Assembly (NCBI RefSeq): GCF_020080045.1
Contig: NZ_CP083451.1
Location: 62,001 to 126,000, forward strand
Source: Comamonas odontotermitis
GTDB lineage: Bacteria > Pseudomonadota > Gammaproteobacteria > Burkholderiales > Burkholderiaceae_C
Direction of reading: 5' to 3'
DNA length: 64,000 nt
Each line of letters starts with the position of its first letter. Within the stretch, counting starts at the first letter, position 1. The translations under genes and the position numbers were made by a program. The notes beneath the pieces were generated by a model, which ran no database searches, was not told where the DNA came from, and was given only the letters and a program-made list of their open reading frames with translations. Shown here piece after piece: positions 43,198 through 50,295 of the stretch.

Positions 43198-44946
43198 ATG
43201 GCCCGTATGACAGCCATGCAACGCCGCACCGTGTTGAAAGGCGCCGCCGCACTGGCGGCCAGCACGGCCCTGCCCGGCTGCAAACCCCTGGCGCCCTCCA
43301 CCAGCGCCGCCCACATCACCGGTGGTTTTATCGGCCAATCGTGGGACCGAGGCCATGCCATGCGCGACCGCCTGCGGCAAGGCCTGCCCCTGCCCGCGCC
43401 CAGCCACACCCACCGCGTGCAGGTGCTGATTGCAGGCGGCGGCATTGCCGCACTGTCGGCGGCGCGCGCGCTGCGCCATGCAGGCGTGAGCGACGTGGCC
43501 CTGCTGGAGCTGGAAGACACTGCCGGTGGCAACAGCCGCGGTGGCAGCATGGAAGGCCTGCGCTGCCCGCTGGGCGCCCACTACCTGCCCGTACCTGGCG
43601 ACGATGCCCCCGAAGTGCAGGATCTGCTCGAAGAACTCGGGGTGCGCGAACGCGTGGCGGGCCGCTGGCAGTACCGCGACGAATACCTGTGCTTCAGCCC
43701 CCAGGAGCGCCTGTTCATCCATGGCGAATGGGTCGAGGGCCTGCTGCCCACCCACGAAGTGCCCGCCAGCACCCTGGCCCAGTACCAGCGCTTTGCGCAA
43801 CTGGTGGCCAGTGCCATGCAGGCGCAGCGCTTCACCATGCCGGTCGCGCATAGCTGGCAACAAAATAAAGGGCTAACGTCCGCCCATAAAGCGCTGGATG
43901 CTATTACTTTTGACGCATGGCTCGCCCAGCACCAATTGGACGACGCCCACCTGCGCTGGTACCTCGACTACGCCTGTCTGGACGACTTTGGTGCAGGCTG
44001 CAGGCATGTCTCCGCCTGGGCCGGCCTGCACTACTTTGCCAGCCGCCACGGCTTTCAGGCCCCCGGCCCCGCAGATACGGCCACCGAAGAGCAGCACGAC
44101 GCCGTGCTCACCTGGCCGCAGGGCAACGGCTGGCTGGCCGAGCAACTGGCAGCGCCCACAGCGCAAGCGGGCTGGCTGCACACGGGCCATACCGTGCTGC
44201 GCATTGCCGAAGAACCTGGCGGCGTCACCATCGACAGCTACAACAGCGCCACGCAGAACATCGAGCGCTGGCAGGCGGCGCACTGCATCGTGGCGCTGCC
44301 CACCTTCATCGCCGCGCGCGTGGTGCGGAATGCGCCAGATTTTCTGCACGCCGCCGTGCAGGCGCTCGACTGGGCGCCCTGGCTCGTCACCAACATCCAC
44401 ATCCGCGAGCCGCTGGCCGACCGCCCCGGCGCCGAACTGGCCTGGGACAATGTTTTGTACGACGATGTGGCGCGCGGTGGCCTCGGCTACGTCAACGCCG
44501 GCCACCAGCGCCTCAATGCCCTGCAGCAGCTGCCCACGGTACTGACCTGCTACCGCGCCCTGGGCGGCATGGCAGCCGCAGACACCCCACGCGCCGCGCG
44601 CCAGCAACTGCTGGATGCACCATGGGAAAACGTGCGCGACCAGACCCTCGCCACCCTGGCCCGCGCCCATGCGGACATCTACGAAAAAGCCACCCGCATT
44701 GACGTGATGCGCTACGGCCACGCCATGGCCATCCCCAAGCCCGGCGCGCAAACCATTTTGAGCCAGATCGGCCACTGGCGCACAACAGGCGCGCGCCATT
44801 CGCTATCAAATGCAAAGTACCCCACCCCCAGCACCGCCCGCCTGCACTTCGCCCACAGCGACTGGTCGGGCTACTCGGTATTTGAAGAGGCTTTCACGCG
44901 TGGGTGGTATGCGGGGTTAGGCGCTGCCCTCGCATCCGGTTTGTAA
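43198..44946 (+). CDS. FAD-dependent amine oxidase-like protein with lipobox
   Basis: A 582-residue flavoprotein of the NAD(P)/FAD-binding, amine-oxidase-like group. The start RRTVLKGAAALAASTALPGC combines a Tat-like twin arginine with a lipobox, so it may be an exported lipoprotein. The FAD motif LIAGGGIAALSAARAL lies at about 78-93, and GGNSRGGSMEGLRCPLGAHY is the usual second FAD contact. The C-terminal FAD-binding end has DWSGYSVFEEAFTRG. A stretch near residues 222-238 corresponds to a dispersed repeat inserted in frame. It follows the aminopropyltransferase by 35 bp and could oxidise the same polyamine-like product; that is inference. Starts at 43198, 43207 or 43216 are all possible. 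Confidence 0.78.
   Translation: MARMTAMQRRTVLKGAAALAASTALPGCKPLAPSTSAAHITGGFIGQSWDRGHAMRDRLRQGLPLPAPSHTHRVQVLIAGGGIAALSAARALRHAGVSDVALLELEDTAGGNSRGGSMEGLRCPLGAHYLPVPGDDAPEVQDLLEELGVRERVAGRWQYRDEYLCFSPQERLFIHGEWVEGLLPTHEVPASTLAQYQRFAQLVASAMQAQRFTMPVAHSWQQNKGLTSAHKALDAITFDAWLAQHQLDDAHLRWYLDYACLDDFGAGCRHVSAWAGLHYFASRHGFQAPGPADTATEEQHDAVLTWPQGNGWLAEQLAAPTAQAGWLHTGHTVLRIAEEPGGVTIDSYNSATQNIERWQAAHCIVALPTFIAARVVRNAPDFLHAAVQALDWAPWLVTNIHIREPLADRPGAELAWDNVLYDDVARGGLGYVNAGHQRLNALQQLPTVLTCYRALGGMAAADTPRAARQQLLDAPWENVRDQTLATLARAHADIYEKATRIDVMRYGHAMAIPKPGAQTILSQIGHWRTTGARHSLSNAKYPTPSTARLHFAHSDWSGYSVFEEAFTRGWYAGLGAALASGL
43862..43912 (-). repeat. Dispersed repeat copy inside the FAD oxidoreductase gene
   Basis: On the minus strand: AATAGCATCCAGCGCTTTAT, then GGGCGGACGTTAGCCC. 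This fits the repeat core AATAGCTGCTGGCGCTTGAT with few changes. It lies within an open coding frame, adding roughly 16-17 residues without a stop. Confidence 0.55.
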
Positions 44947-44965
44947 GGTTCGCCCATCCATCCAG

Positions 44966-45058
44966 CGGCTGAAAGTTGGGGTTGGTGTCTTCCGTCACAT
45001 TGCCCCAGACGTCATAGCTCAACTGCTGTTTGACTTCATTTGTGACAGTGGTACAAAA
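44966..45058 (-). pseudogene. Remnant of an Rhs core
   Basis: On the minus strand this reads EVKQQLSYDVWGNVTEDTNP and NFQP, almost identical to the core of the full-length Rhs protein (KQQLSYDIWGNVTEDTNPNF). It has no start and then runs into unrelated sequence. It marks the downstream edge of the Rhs island, 20 bp from the end of the FAD oxidoreductase gene, and is the fourth copy of this core segment here. Confidence 0.8.
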
Positions 45059-45086
45059 CATTCTCGCTCTACTCAGTGAATTGAAA

Positions 45087-45389
45087 TCATTTATTGAACA
45101 CTATATAAAATATACATACGAGATAAATTATATAAATAATGGTTGAATATTTCAATATAGACAAAGATGATTTAATCTTCTCATTTTCAACTTTACCAAA
45201 GAAAACCATCTTCCAGAATTTCGGAACATTTTTCAAATTATCATTTGAAAATATAGAAAAATTACCAAAATTCATCCACAATGATAAATCCTCTTTCTTC
45301 ATCAATCTCACAATATATTCTACATAGAAATTTAAAAACAATGCAAAGAAAAAGCCAATACTGGAAAGTATAAAGTCGGGGTCATTCAT
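45087..45389 (-). CDS. UspB-like two-helix membrane protein, candidate immunity, copy 2
   Basis: A 100-residue AT-rich gene product with hydrophobic helices at about 8-30 and 78-97. Between them KKEDLSLWMNFGNFSIFS and FWKMVFFGKV align with the protein encoded at 48059-48364 (KKEDPLLWMEIG, FWRIVFLGS), so the two are paralogues. The layout, helix, charged KKED-x-LW loop, helix, resembles UspB-type proteins. The ATG overlaps by eight bases the end of a truncated reading frame that may be a toxin tip remnant. An immunity role is inferred from position and from the paralogue lying directly behind an Rhs tip. Confidence 0.65.
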   Translation of the reverse strand: MNDPDFILSSIGFFFALFLNFYVEYIVRLMKKEDLSLWMNFGNFSIFSNDNLKNVPKFWKMVFFGKVENEKIKSSLSILKYSTIIYIIYLVCIFYIVFNK

Positions 45390-45507
45390 CTAAATTTTCT
45401 TCCAAATATAGTTCTTTGCAGTCGCTCTGTTCATCTCTATGCCTTAATCCTGAGCTTGAGCTAAGTAAGAGTTGTTGCTGGATGGCAGAGCCCTTCATGA
45501 AATTGAA
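45382..45507 (-). pseudogene. Possible remnant of a toxin tip ahead of the UspB-like gene
   Basis: An open frame of 41 codons preceded by an in-frame stop and lacking a good start; it ends YLEENLDE and its stop overlaps the following start as in intact tip-immunity pairs. No Rhs core is attached. It is called a remnant only from this arrangement; chance is possible in such short sequence. Confidence 0.3.
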
Positions 45508-45546
45508 CTACCAAAAAATCAAGATCAGTTCACCGCTCTCTATGCA

Positions 45547-45870
45547 CTAAGCATTTTCATTTTTAGACATTCTGGGCGTAACAAATCGACGAGCAATCCA
45601 TACATCAAGCAGCCAAGCAGGGGGAATGAGCAACGCATATGAGATGATTCCCGTAGCATCATCCAACGCTAAGCGCAAAGTAGTTGCAAACAGCCAAAAA
45701 ATGGGTGCGGCCAAACAAGCTTCAATTATTCTTATTGCCCGTATATCAGTGTATACATCAACATGGCATGCAGGGCATACTGAATGCGATTTGCTATACA
45801 AAGCTAAATACATAAGGCCACAGCCAGGGCACCCTGATGGTCTATAGCCTTTTTGAAATCGATCCTTCAT
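45547..45870 (-). CDS. Zinc-ribbon membrane protein, candidate immunity, copy 2
   Basis: A protein of about 107 residues. Near the N-terminus CPGCGLMYLAL and CPACHVDV form a four-Cys zinc ribbon. Two hydrophobic helices follow, with the sequence APIFWLFATTLRLALDDATG between. It aligns along its length with the product at 49990-50295 (CPACGHKYAW, CPFCSSNIETD, TPVLWLFATWLRIYLHDEEG), so the two are paralogues. A TTG at 45897 would add nine residues. The gene is AT-rich and lies between a DUF4279 gene and the UspB-like copy 2. Its paralogue overlaps the end of the full-length Rhs gene, which suggests immunity. Confidence 0.65.
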   Translation of the reverse strand: MKDRFQKGYRPSGCPGCGLMYLALYSKSHSVCPACHVDVYTDIRAIRIIEACLAAPIFWLFATTLRLALDDATGIISYALLIPPAWLLDVWIARRFVTPRMSKNENA

Positions 45871-45956
45871 ATTTTTAGCATCCACATTGATACGCAATTG
45901 TCTATTTTTTGTAAAATTCGACAGTATTCAATTGAATTGAAGAATGAGCTCATGAT

Positions 45957-46394
45957 TCAAAAATTTTCACCCATTGAAGAGTAGAAGCCAAATTGCAAAT
46001 TAACATTATGTTGCACTAGCAATTCTGCAAGTTCCGATGTAATTAATGGGCCCCCACCAGTACCATTACTCTCCCAATAAAACTGCAATAGAAACTCAAA
46101 GCCTAGGTTTCGCAATCTAGTCAGAGAAAATTCAGGATTAATTTGATCCAGCACCCAAGAAATATGTTTGTAAACATCGAATCCATCAACAGCCCCTTCG
46201 CTGCTAAAAACCCAATGGTATTGAGGCAAATCTTTTCTTTTGAATACACCTTTGGTAGCCAAGCGATCAAAACTCGCTATTCGCTCTGGCGATTCATCGT
46301 CCGTGAAAATTATCTCCAATTTTCTCTTCAGAAAATTTCTTGGTAACTCAGATTTAATATCGGATCTGATATGAAGTGTGCAGTAATCTTTCAT
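45957..46394 (-). CDS. DUF4279-type protein
   Basis: A 145-residue soluble protein. The end FYWESNGTGGGPLITSELAE and LQFGFY, and the central DVYKHISWVLDQI, match DUF4279 proteins by eye. Members are often found beside polymorphic toxins and are suspected immunity proteins. It lies six bases after a small membrane-protein gene, so they are probably cotranscribed. Function is not proven. Confidence 0.65.
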   Translation of the reverse strand: MKDYCTLHIRSDIKSELPRNFLKRKLEIIFTDDESPERIASFDRLATKGVFKRKDLPQYHWVFSSEGAVDGFDVYKHISWVLDQINPEFSLTRLRNLGFEFLLQFYWESNGTGGGPLITSELAELLVQHNVNLQFGFYSSMGENF

Positions 46395-46400
46395 ATCAAA

Positions 46401-46718
46401 TTACTCCTCGCTACCGCCACGCATACCACCTCGTGCACCCCCGCGAAGTAACTCATTGGTTTTTGGTTTTCCTTTGGTTTGATCTCTGCGATTTGAGAAT
46501 TCATTTTTGAATATTTTCTTATATAAATTCTTAATAAAAGCAATGTATCCAATTATAAATATTGGCAGCAAGGCCAACGTCCCCACAAATCTTGGAATAT
46601 GACCCGAAGGATTTTGAATCATTAAAGAATCAGCTGAAGGATTAATTAGGATTGATACCAAACCCAAAACTGCCAGCAAGCCGATGACAAACGAAATAAG
46701 TAGAAATATTTCTCTCAT
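46401..46718 (-). CDS. Two-helix membrane protein, unknown function
   Basis: A 105-residue product with helices at about 3-25 and 44-66, and a basic tail rich in Arg, Gly and Lys. No family recognised. It starts five bases after a short Cys-rich reading frame stops (just upstream, to 46796) and is followed six bases later by the DUF4279 gene. Like the other small genes of this island it is AT-rich, so it was probably acquired with them. Candidate immunity protein only by location. Confidence 0.5.
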   Translation of the reverse strand: MREIFLLISFVIGLLAVLGLVSILINPSADSLMIQNPSGHIPRFVGTLALLPIFIIGYIAFIKNLYKKIFKNEFSNRRDQTKGKPKTNELLRGGARGGMRGGSEE

Positions 46719-46796
46719 AATTCATCGAAGCCCAATTATTATTTCACATAAAAAACACTCCTTACCCTTGTCGCAAACTCCTTTTCTTGTATTAAT

Positions 46797-47009
46797 TTAT
46801 TTTTCCTTTTCATAGATTTTTTTATTATTCTTTATTTTTTCTCTATATTTTTTAAATTCTTTATATATTCCAATTCCCCCTACAATAATTGCAACCAATA
46901 ACACTGGAGCCATGCCCATAAGCACTACTACTGGAGATGTAGTTAGTACTTCTTTTGAATATGCATCAAAAGAGCAAATATAAAAAATAACGAATACGAT
47001 AAAATTCAT
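46797..47009 (-). CDS. Two-helix membrane protein, candidate immunity to Rhs tip 2
   Basis: A 70-residue protein with helices at about 2-18 and 26-50, and a very Lys-rich tail (KKYREKIKNNKK). The ATG at 47009 overlaps the stop of the Rhs fragment just upstream as ATGA, the same coupling seen between the full-length Rhs gene and its follower. This placement makes it the likely immunity gene of the Cys-rich tip. No family recognised. Confidence 0.6.
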   Translation of the reverse strand: MNFIVFVIFYICSFDAYSKEVLTTSPVVVLMGMAPVLLVAIIVGGIGIYKEFKKYREKIKNNKKIYEKEK

Positions 47010-47647
47010 AGCTTTGACATAGATGGACCACAGTGAAGTCTGCACCCCTCATCTTTAGTGCACATGTTTTTCTCGCTTTTTCCCCAGCAAATAAATTGGC
47101 ATGATTGCCCCGACAGGGGTGCTCCTGTTGGGCCCGCCAAAAAACCAGGGGCGCTTGTTTCTATAGAAGGATATCTATTCTGACCAGTTATAGAGTTTAT
47201 TAAATTCCCTGCAGGCTCGCTTAATCCATTTACTATCTCTGTGGTTGAAGGCGATCTGATGACCGCACTCGGAGGGAGGGGATTTAGCTCAGGATTTCTT
47301 CTTAATTCACGACTGCTCGGAGTAGTCTGGGGACGCCCAAATGGTGATCCGAATGAAAGACCTCTTTGCAGTCCGTTCAAATCAATAAAATTAACCGGGT
47401 CCTGTAGTACATACCCGTACAAATTGGGATCCCCACCCTCGAAAAGAATCGGGTCTTTTGCAGTCCAACGCCCAGTCTCAGCATCGTAATCCCGAGCCCC
47501 GAATCGCGTCAGGCCCGTATCTGGGTCGTACAGCCCCCCAGCAAACCCAAAGGGCTGGAAGTTGGGGTTGGTGTCTTCCGTTACATGGCCCCAAGCCGCT
47601 GTCAACTCAATGTATCTGACCATCTTCCGGTCTTGGTCGTAGGCCAT
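47006..47647 (-). pseudogene. Displaced Rhs C-terminal fragment with Cys-rich tip (tip 2)
   Basis: A 213-codon fragment. It enters the Rhs core at VTEDTNPNFQPFGFAGGLYD and continues to the end of the core (DPVNFIDLNGLQ), then carries its own tip of about 120 residues. The tip is Pro/Ser-rich at first and ends with a Cys-rich part, CQFICWGK, CTKDEGC and CRLHC. The first 20 codons do not match the full-length gene and may come from another Rhs. It has an ATG but no N-terminal Rhs part, so it is probably silent unless recombined onto the full-length gene through the shared core. A small membrane-protein gene overlaps its stop. Confidence 0.75.
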
Positions 47648-47662
47648 CCGCCAATATTTTCA

Positions 47663-47980
47663 TTAACATTCAGTGCCCCCACCCCAACCGAGTAGGCATA
47701 CCGCCATTCCTGAATAAATCAGCAGCATCACGCCGACTACAAGTATTAGGAAGCCAGCTAGCATTGCACCCCAGCCATTAAGATAAAAAGATGGTTCTCT
47801 TCCTTCAGTTCCCACCGGTACTGACCGTTGACACATCCACAATAGACCAGTTGCAATGCAAGCAACACCAAGCACTTTCACCGCTGCTTTTATACCGAAC
47901 ATAAAATGCGCGGCGATAAAGGCGATGAAAAAGGCAAGCCCCGTAAACCATTCAATTTGATGACGCTTTTCAGAGTTCAT
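47663..47980 (-). CDS. Four-helix membrane protein, unknown function
   Basis: A 105-residue protein with about four hydrophobic segments (IEWFTGLAFFIAFIAAHF, AAVKVLGVACIATGLLW, WGAMLAGFLILVVGVMLLIY and a short last one). It ends with a glycine-rich GWGGGTEC. The ATG at 47980 begins MNSEKRHQ; a longer frame exists. No family recognised. It lies between UspB-like copy 1 and Rhs fragment 2 and has somewhat higher GC than they do. It could be an orphan immunity protein. Confidence 0.55.
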   Translation of the reverse strand: MNSEKRHQIEWFTGLAFFIAFIAAHFMFGIKAAVKVLGVACIATGLLWMCQRSVPVGTEGREPSFYLNGWGAMLAGFLILVVGVMLLIYSGMAVCLLGWGGGTEC

Positions 47981-48058
47981 TTCTTGCCAGAATAAATGGT
48001 GATCTGCACACCGACGTGTCATTATTAAAGTTGCGCGCCCACTTTTGTGGCAAAAATA

Positions 48059-48364
48059 TCAAAATCCTTCGATAAATATAATTAGCAAAAATAAAGCCAT
48101 ATATAGTATAGTCAAGTATTTGAGCATGAAAATCAATTTTTTCAACTTCTTATTTTTTATAGTCGACCCCAAAAATACGATTCTCCAGAAAATATATATT
48201 TTACCATTCTGACTATTTTCATATGAATTAACAGATGGCATTCCTATTTCCATCCACAGTAATGGATCTTCTTTTTTTATAATTGAAAAAATATACTCAG
48301 TAAAAATCAACATTAATGCGGCAAAAATTGCCATCATAATAATTATTGCTACTGAGTAATTCAT
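48059..48364 (-). CDS. UspB-like two-helix membrane protein, candidate immunity to Rhs tip 1
   Basis: A 101-residue protein with helices at about 3-25 and 78-98. The loop KKEDPLLWMEIGMPSV and the later FWRIVFLGS are shared with the paralogue at 45087-45389. The ATG at 48364 has GGAG seven bases upstream and overlaps the Rhs fragment stop as TAATG, so it is tightly coupled to that tip. The arrangement of helices and a D-P-L-L-W-type loop resembles UspB. As a coupled partner of an Rhs tip it is a good immunity candidate. Confidence 0.7.
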   Translation of the reverse strand: MNYSVAIIIMMAIFAALMLIFTEYIFSIIKKEDPLLWMEIGMPSVNSYENSQNGKIYIFWRIVFLGSTIKNKKLKKLIFMLKYLTILYMALFLLIIFIEGF

Positions 48365-49284
48365 TAATTTCTCCACCCAAATGTGACAGAGGCCGATTGC
48401 CCGATATTACCTACGCCAACATTGGCCGAACTAGTGCTTCCAGAAACACCATACGCAGATGTTCCGCTCAATCCATAAACACCATTACCAAATGATCCGT
48501 TAATTTGAACTACAGGTCCATGCGCGCCGTCACCTGTAGTGATTGTTGGCAAAGGTTTTGTGATGGTACATCTTAGTCCCGCCCCCACACCAAATCCCAA
48601 ATAGGTTAAACCTTTTGTTGAGTTCACACTTATAGAAACCACCGGAGATAGGCCACTTTTGAATGGAATAGTAACCGACATGTTTACTCCGTCCCCCGTA
48701 AAAACTTCAGTTGTTGGCAAACTAAGTCTATTAGAAGGATCCGAATTCAATAAATTAATTTCATTAAATGGTATTTGACTTTGACCAAATCCCGATTTTC
48801 CATTTGGATCTATGTAATTTATCGGGTCAGAAAATGTATACCCATACAGATTCGTATCCCCGCCCTCGAATAGAATCGGATCCTTCGCAGTCCATCTCCC
48901 CGTCTCCGCATCGTAATCCCGAGCCCCGAATCGCGTCAGGCCCGTATCAGGGTCGTACAGCCCTCCAGCAAACCCAAAGGGCTGGAAGTTGGGGTTGGTG
49001 TCTTCCATCACATTGCCCCAGACGTCGTAGCTCAACTGCTGCTTGACTTCACCCGTTGCGGTGTCGATGACCACACGCACGCTGCCCAGGTGATCGGTAA
49101 TGATCCGGTAGGTTTTGCCATCCTTGAGCATGGCCGATGAGGCGCTTGCTCTTTCTCCGTAAAGAAACACGCTGCGAATGGAGCCATCCGGCCCAGTCTG
49201 CGCAATAGGGCTGAGCTGGTTTTGGTAGATCAGCCCATATTGCATGACCCCATTCTTTTGCTTGCCGATGCGGTGGTTTTGCAA
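48364..49284 (-). pseudogene. Displaced Rhs C-terminal fragment with beta-rich tip (tip 1)
   Basis: About 306 codons. It matches the full-length Rhs core from RIGKQKNGVMQYGLIYQNQL to NYIDPNGK, with only scattered changes, then has a unique tip of about 145 residues. The tip is rich in Gly, Ser and Thr in alternating hydrophobic pattern (VSISVNSTKGLTYLGFGVGAG, then NGSFGNGVYGLSGTSAYGVS), which suggests beta structure. There is no ATG at its left end, only a TTG, so it is probably silent until it is joined to a full Rhs gene. A coupled membrane-protein gene follows. Confidence 0.75.
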
Positions 49285-49393
49285 TTCAATAATATATCCA
49301 GCAGAACTTCATAGAAGGAGAGATATTATCAACTAGCTTACCTAGCAATAAATATTACATTCGCAGAAATATTGATTACTATCCTATATGAAA

Positions 49394-49768
49394 TCATTCC
49401 ACCCTCTTCAATAATTCTTTAAATTTTGAAATATCTCTTTCGTCGTATATTTCAAATTTATTTGAAATACATTTTTCAATTCTTTTTTTGAAAATTTCTT
49501 CTATTGCACTCTTTCTTATTTGATTCATATTGAAATTAATTACATATTCTCCCGTGCGAAGAAGCAAGGTATATATGGAGTTATGCATATTTACAAAAAT
49601 TGCTTCACCCTCTATCCCCAAACATTTATCTACTATATTCTCTTGAATTTCATATAATCCATCAATTGTATGGAGATTTTGCTCAAATTTAATAATCTTC
49701 ATATCTATGACTGAAGGCCATTCTCGAATAGCTGCATGGAAAAAATCTTCAAAAGACAGTGTATTCAT
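49394..49768 (-). CDS. Hypothetical soluble protein, candidate immunity
   Basis: A 124-residue, AT-rich gene product without signal or membrane helix. It is rich in Lys, Glu and Ile and looks alpha/beta, starting MNTLSFEDFFHAAIREW. No family recognised. It begins five bases after a short frame that looks like the end of a decayed toxin tip, so it is probably that tip's orphan immunity gene. Rhs fragment 1 follows downstream. Confidence 0.5.
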   Translation of the reverse strand: MNTLSFEDFFHAAIREWPSVIDMKIIKFEQNLHTIDGLYEIQENIVDKCLGIEGEAIFVNMHNSIYTLLLRTGEYVINFNMNQIRKSAIEEIFKKRIEKCISNKFEIYDERDISKFKELLKRVE

Positions 49769-49773
49769 GATAA

Positions 49774-49977
49774 TTATTTCCTAATTCTGCCATCAGGCCA
49801 AATACTATTTGGCGTATTACCCTTTTCCTATGATTTTTTATCGGGCCAGCTTACGCATTTAGAAGCAAGTTGCAAATAGTACCTTCTGACCCTATCTACG
49901 CTTTTGATAAGACTAACGACTCGGTAAAATCCACCTAGCGGAAATTCCTCAGCATAAGCCGATCTCACTGCATTTTC
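49774..49977 (-). pseudogene. Decayed toxin-tip-like frame with in-frame TAG
   Basis: A 67-codon frame between two stops, interrupted once by TAG at 49828-49830. It reads RSAYAEEFPLGGFYRVV early on and ends NTPNSIWPDGRIRK just before the start of the next gene. The in-frame continuity across the TAG, and the position ahead of a candidate immunity gene, suggest a toxin tip killed by a nonsense change. Identity of the tip is unknown, and part of it could be unrelated mobile DNA. Confidence 0.35.
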
Positions 49978-49989
49978 TTATTAAATTGA

Positions 49990-50295
49990 TCATTCAATTA
50001 CTCGAGCTTTTACAAAATAATTTACAACTATCAAGTGAAACAAAAAAGTGATCGGAGTTAATAATATATATGAAAATACACCCTCTTCATCATGAAGATA
50101 AATGCGCAACCAGGTGGCAAACAACCACAAAACTGGAGTTCCGATCAGCGACTCAACTAAACTCACAAATCTCAGATCAGTTTCAATATTAGAACTACAA
50201 AAGGGACATTTCGATCGAACTCGGAAATAAAGCCACGCATATTTATGACCACAGGCAGGGCATGCTAAATTGTGTGTTCTATTTTTCATTTGCAT
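49990..50295 (-). CDS. Zinc-ribbon membrane protein, candidate immunity to the full-length Rhs
   Basis: A 101-residue protein. A zinc ribbon (CPACGHKYAW with CPFCSSNIETD) is followed by two hydrophobic helices with TPVLWLFATWLRIYLHDEEG at the first. It overlaps the end of the full-length Rhs gene: the ATG at 50295 lies inside it, and another at 50289 overlaps the stop as ATGA. A paralogue is at 45547-45870. Tight coupling to the Rhs toxin makes it the likely immunity protein, which would sit in the inner membrane. The role of the zinc ribbon is unknown. Confidence 0.7.
   Translation of the reverse strand: MQMKNRTHNLACPACGHKYAWLYFRVRSKCPFCSSNIETDLRFVSLVESLIGTPVLWLFATWLRIYLHDEEGVFSYILLTPITFLFHLIVVNYFVKARVIE

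Noticed and set aside
46719..46796. A short Cys-containing frame (ending CFLCEIIIGLR) between two small membrane-protein genes, possible tip tail
   Set aside because: Only about 24 codons after an in-frame stop; too short to tell from chance, so it is mentioned only as context for the gene at 46401-46718.
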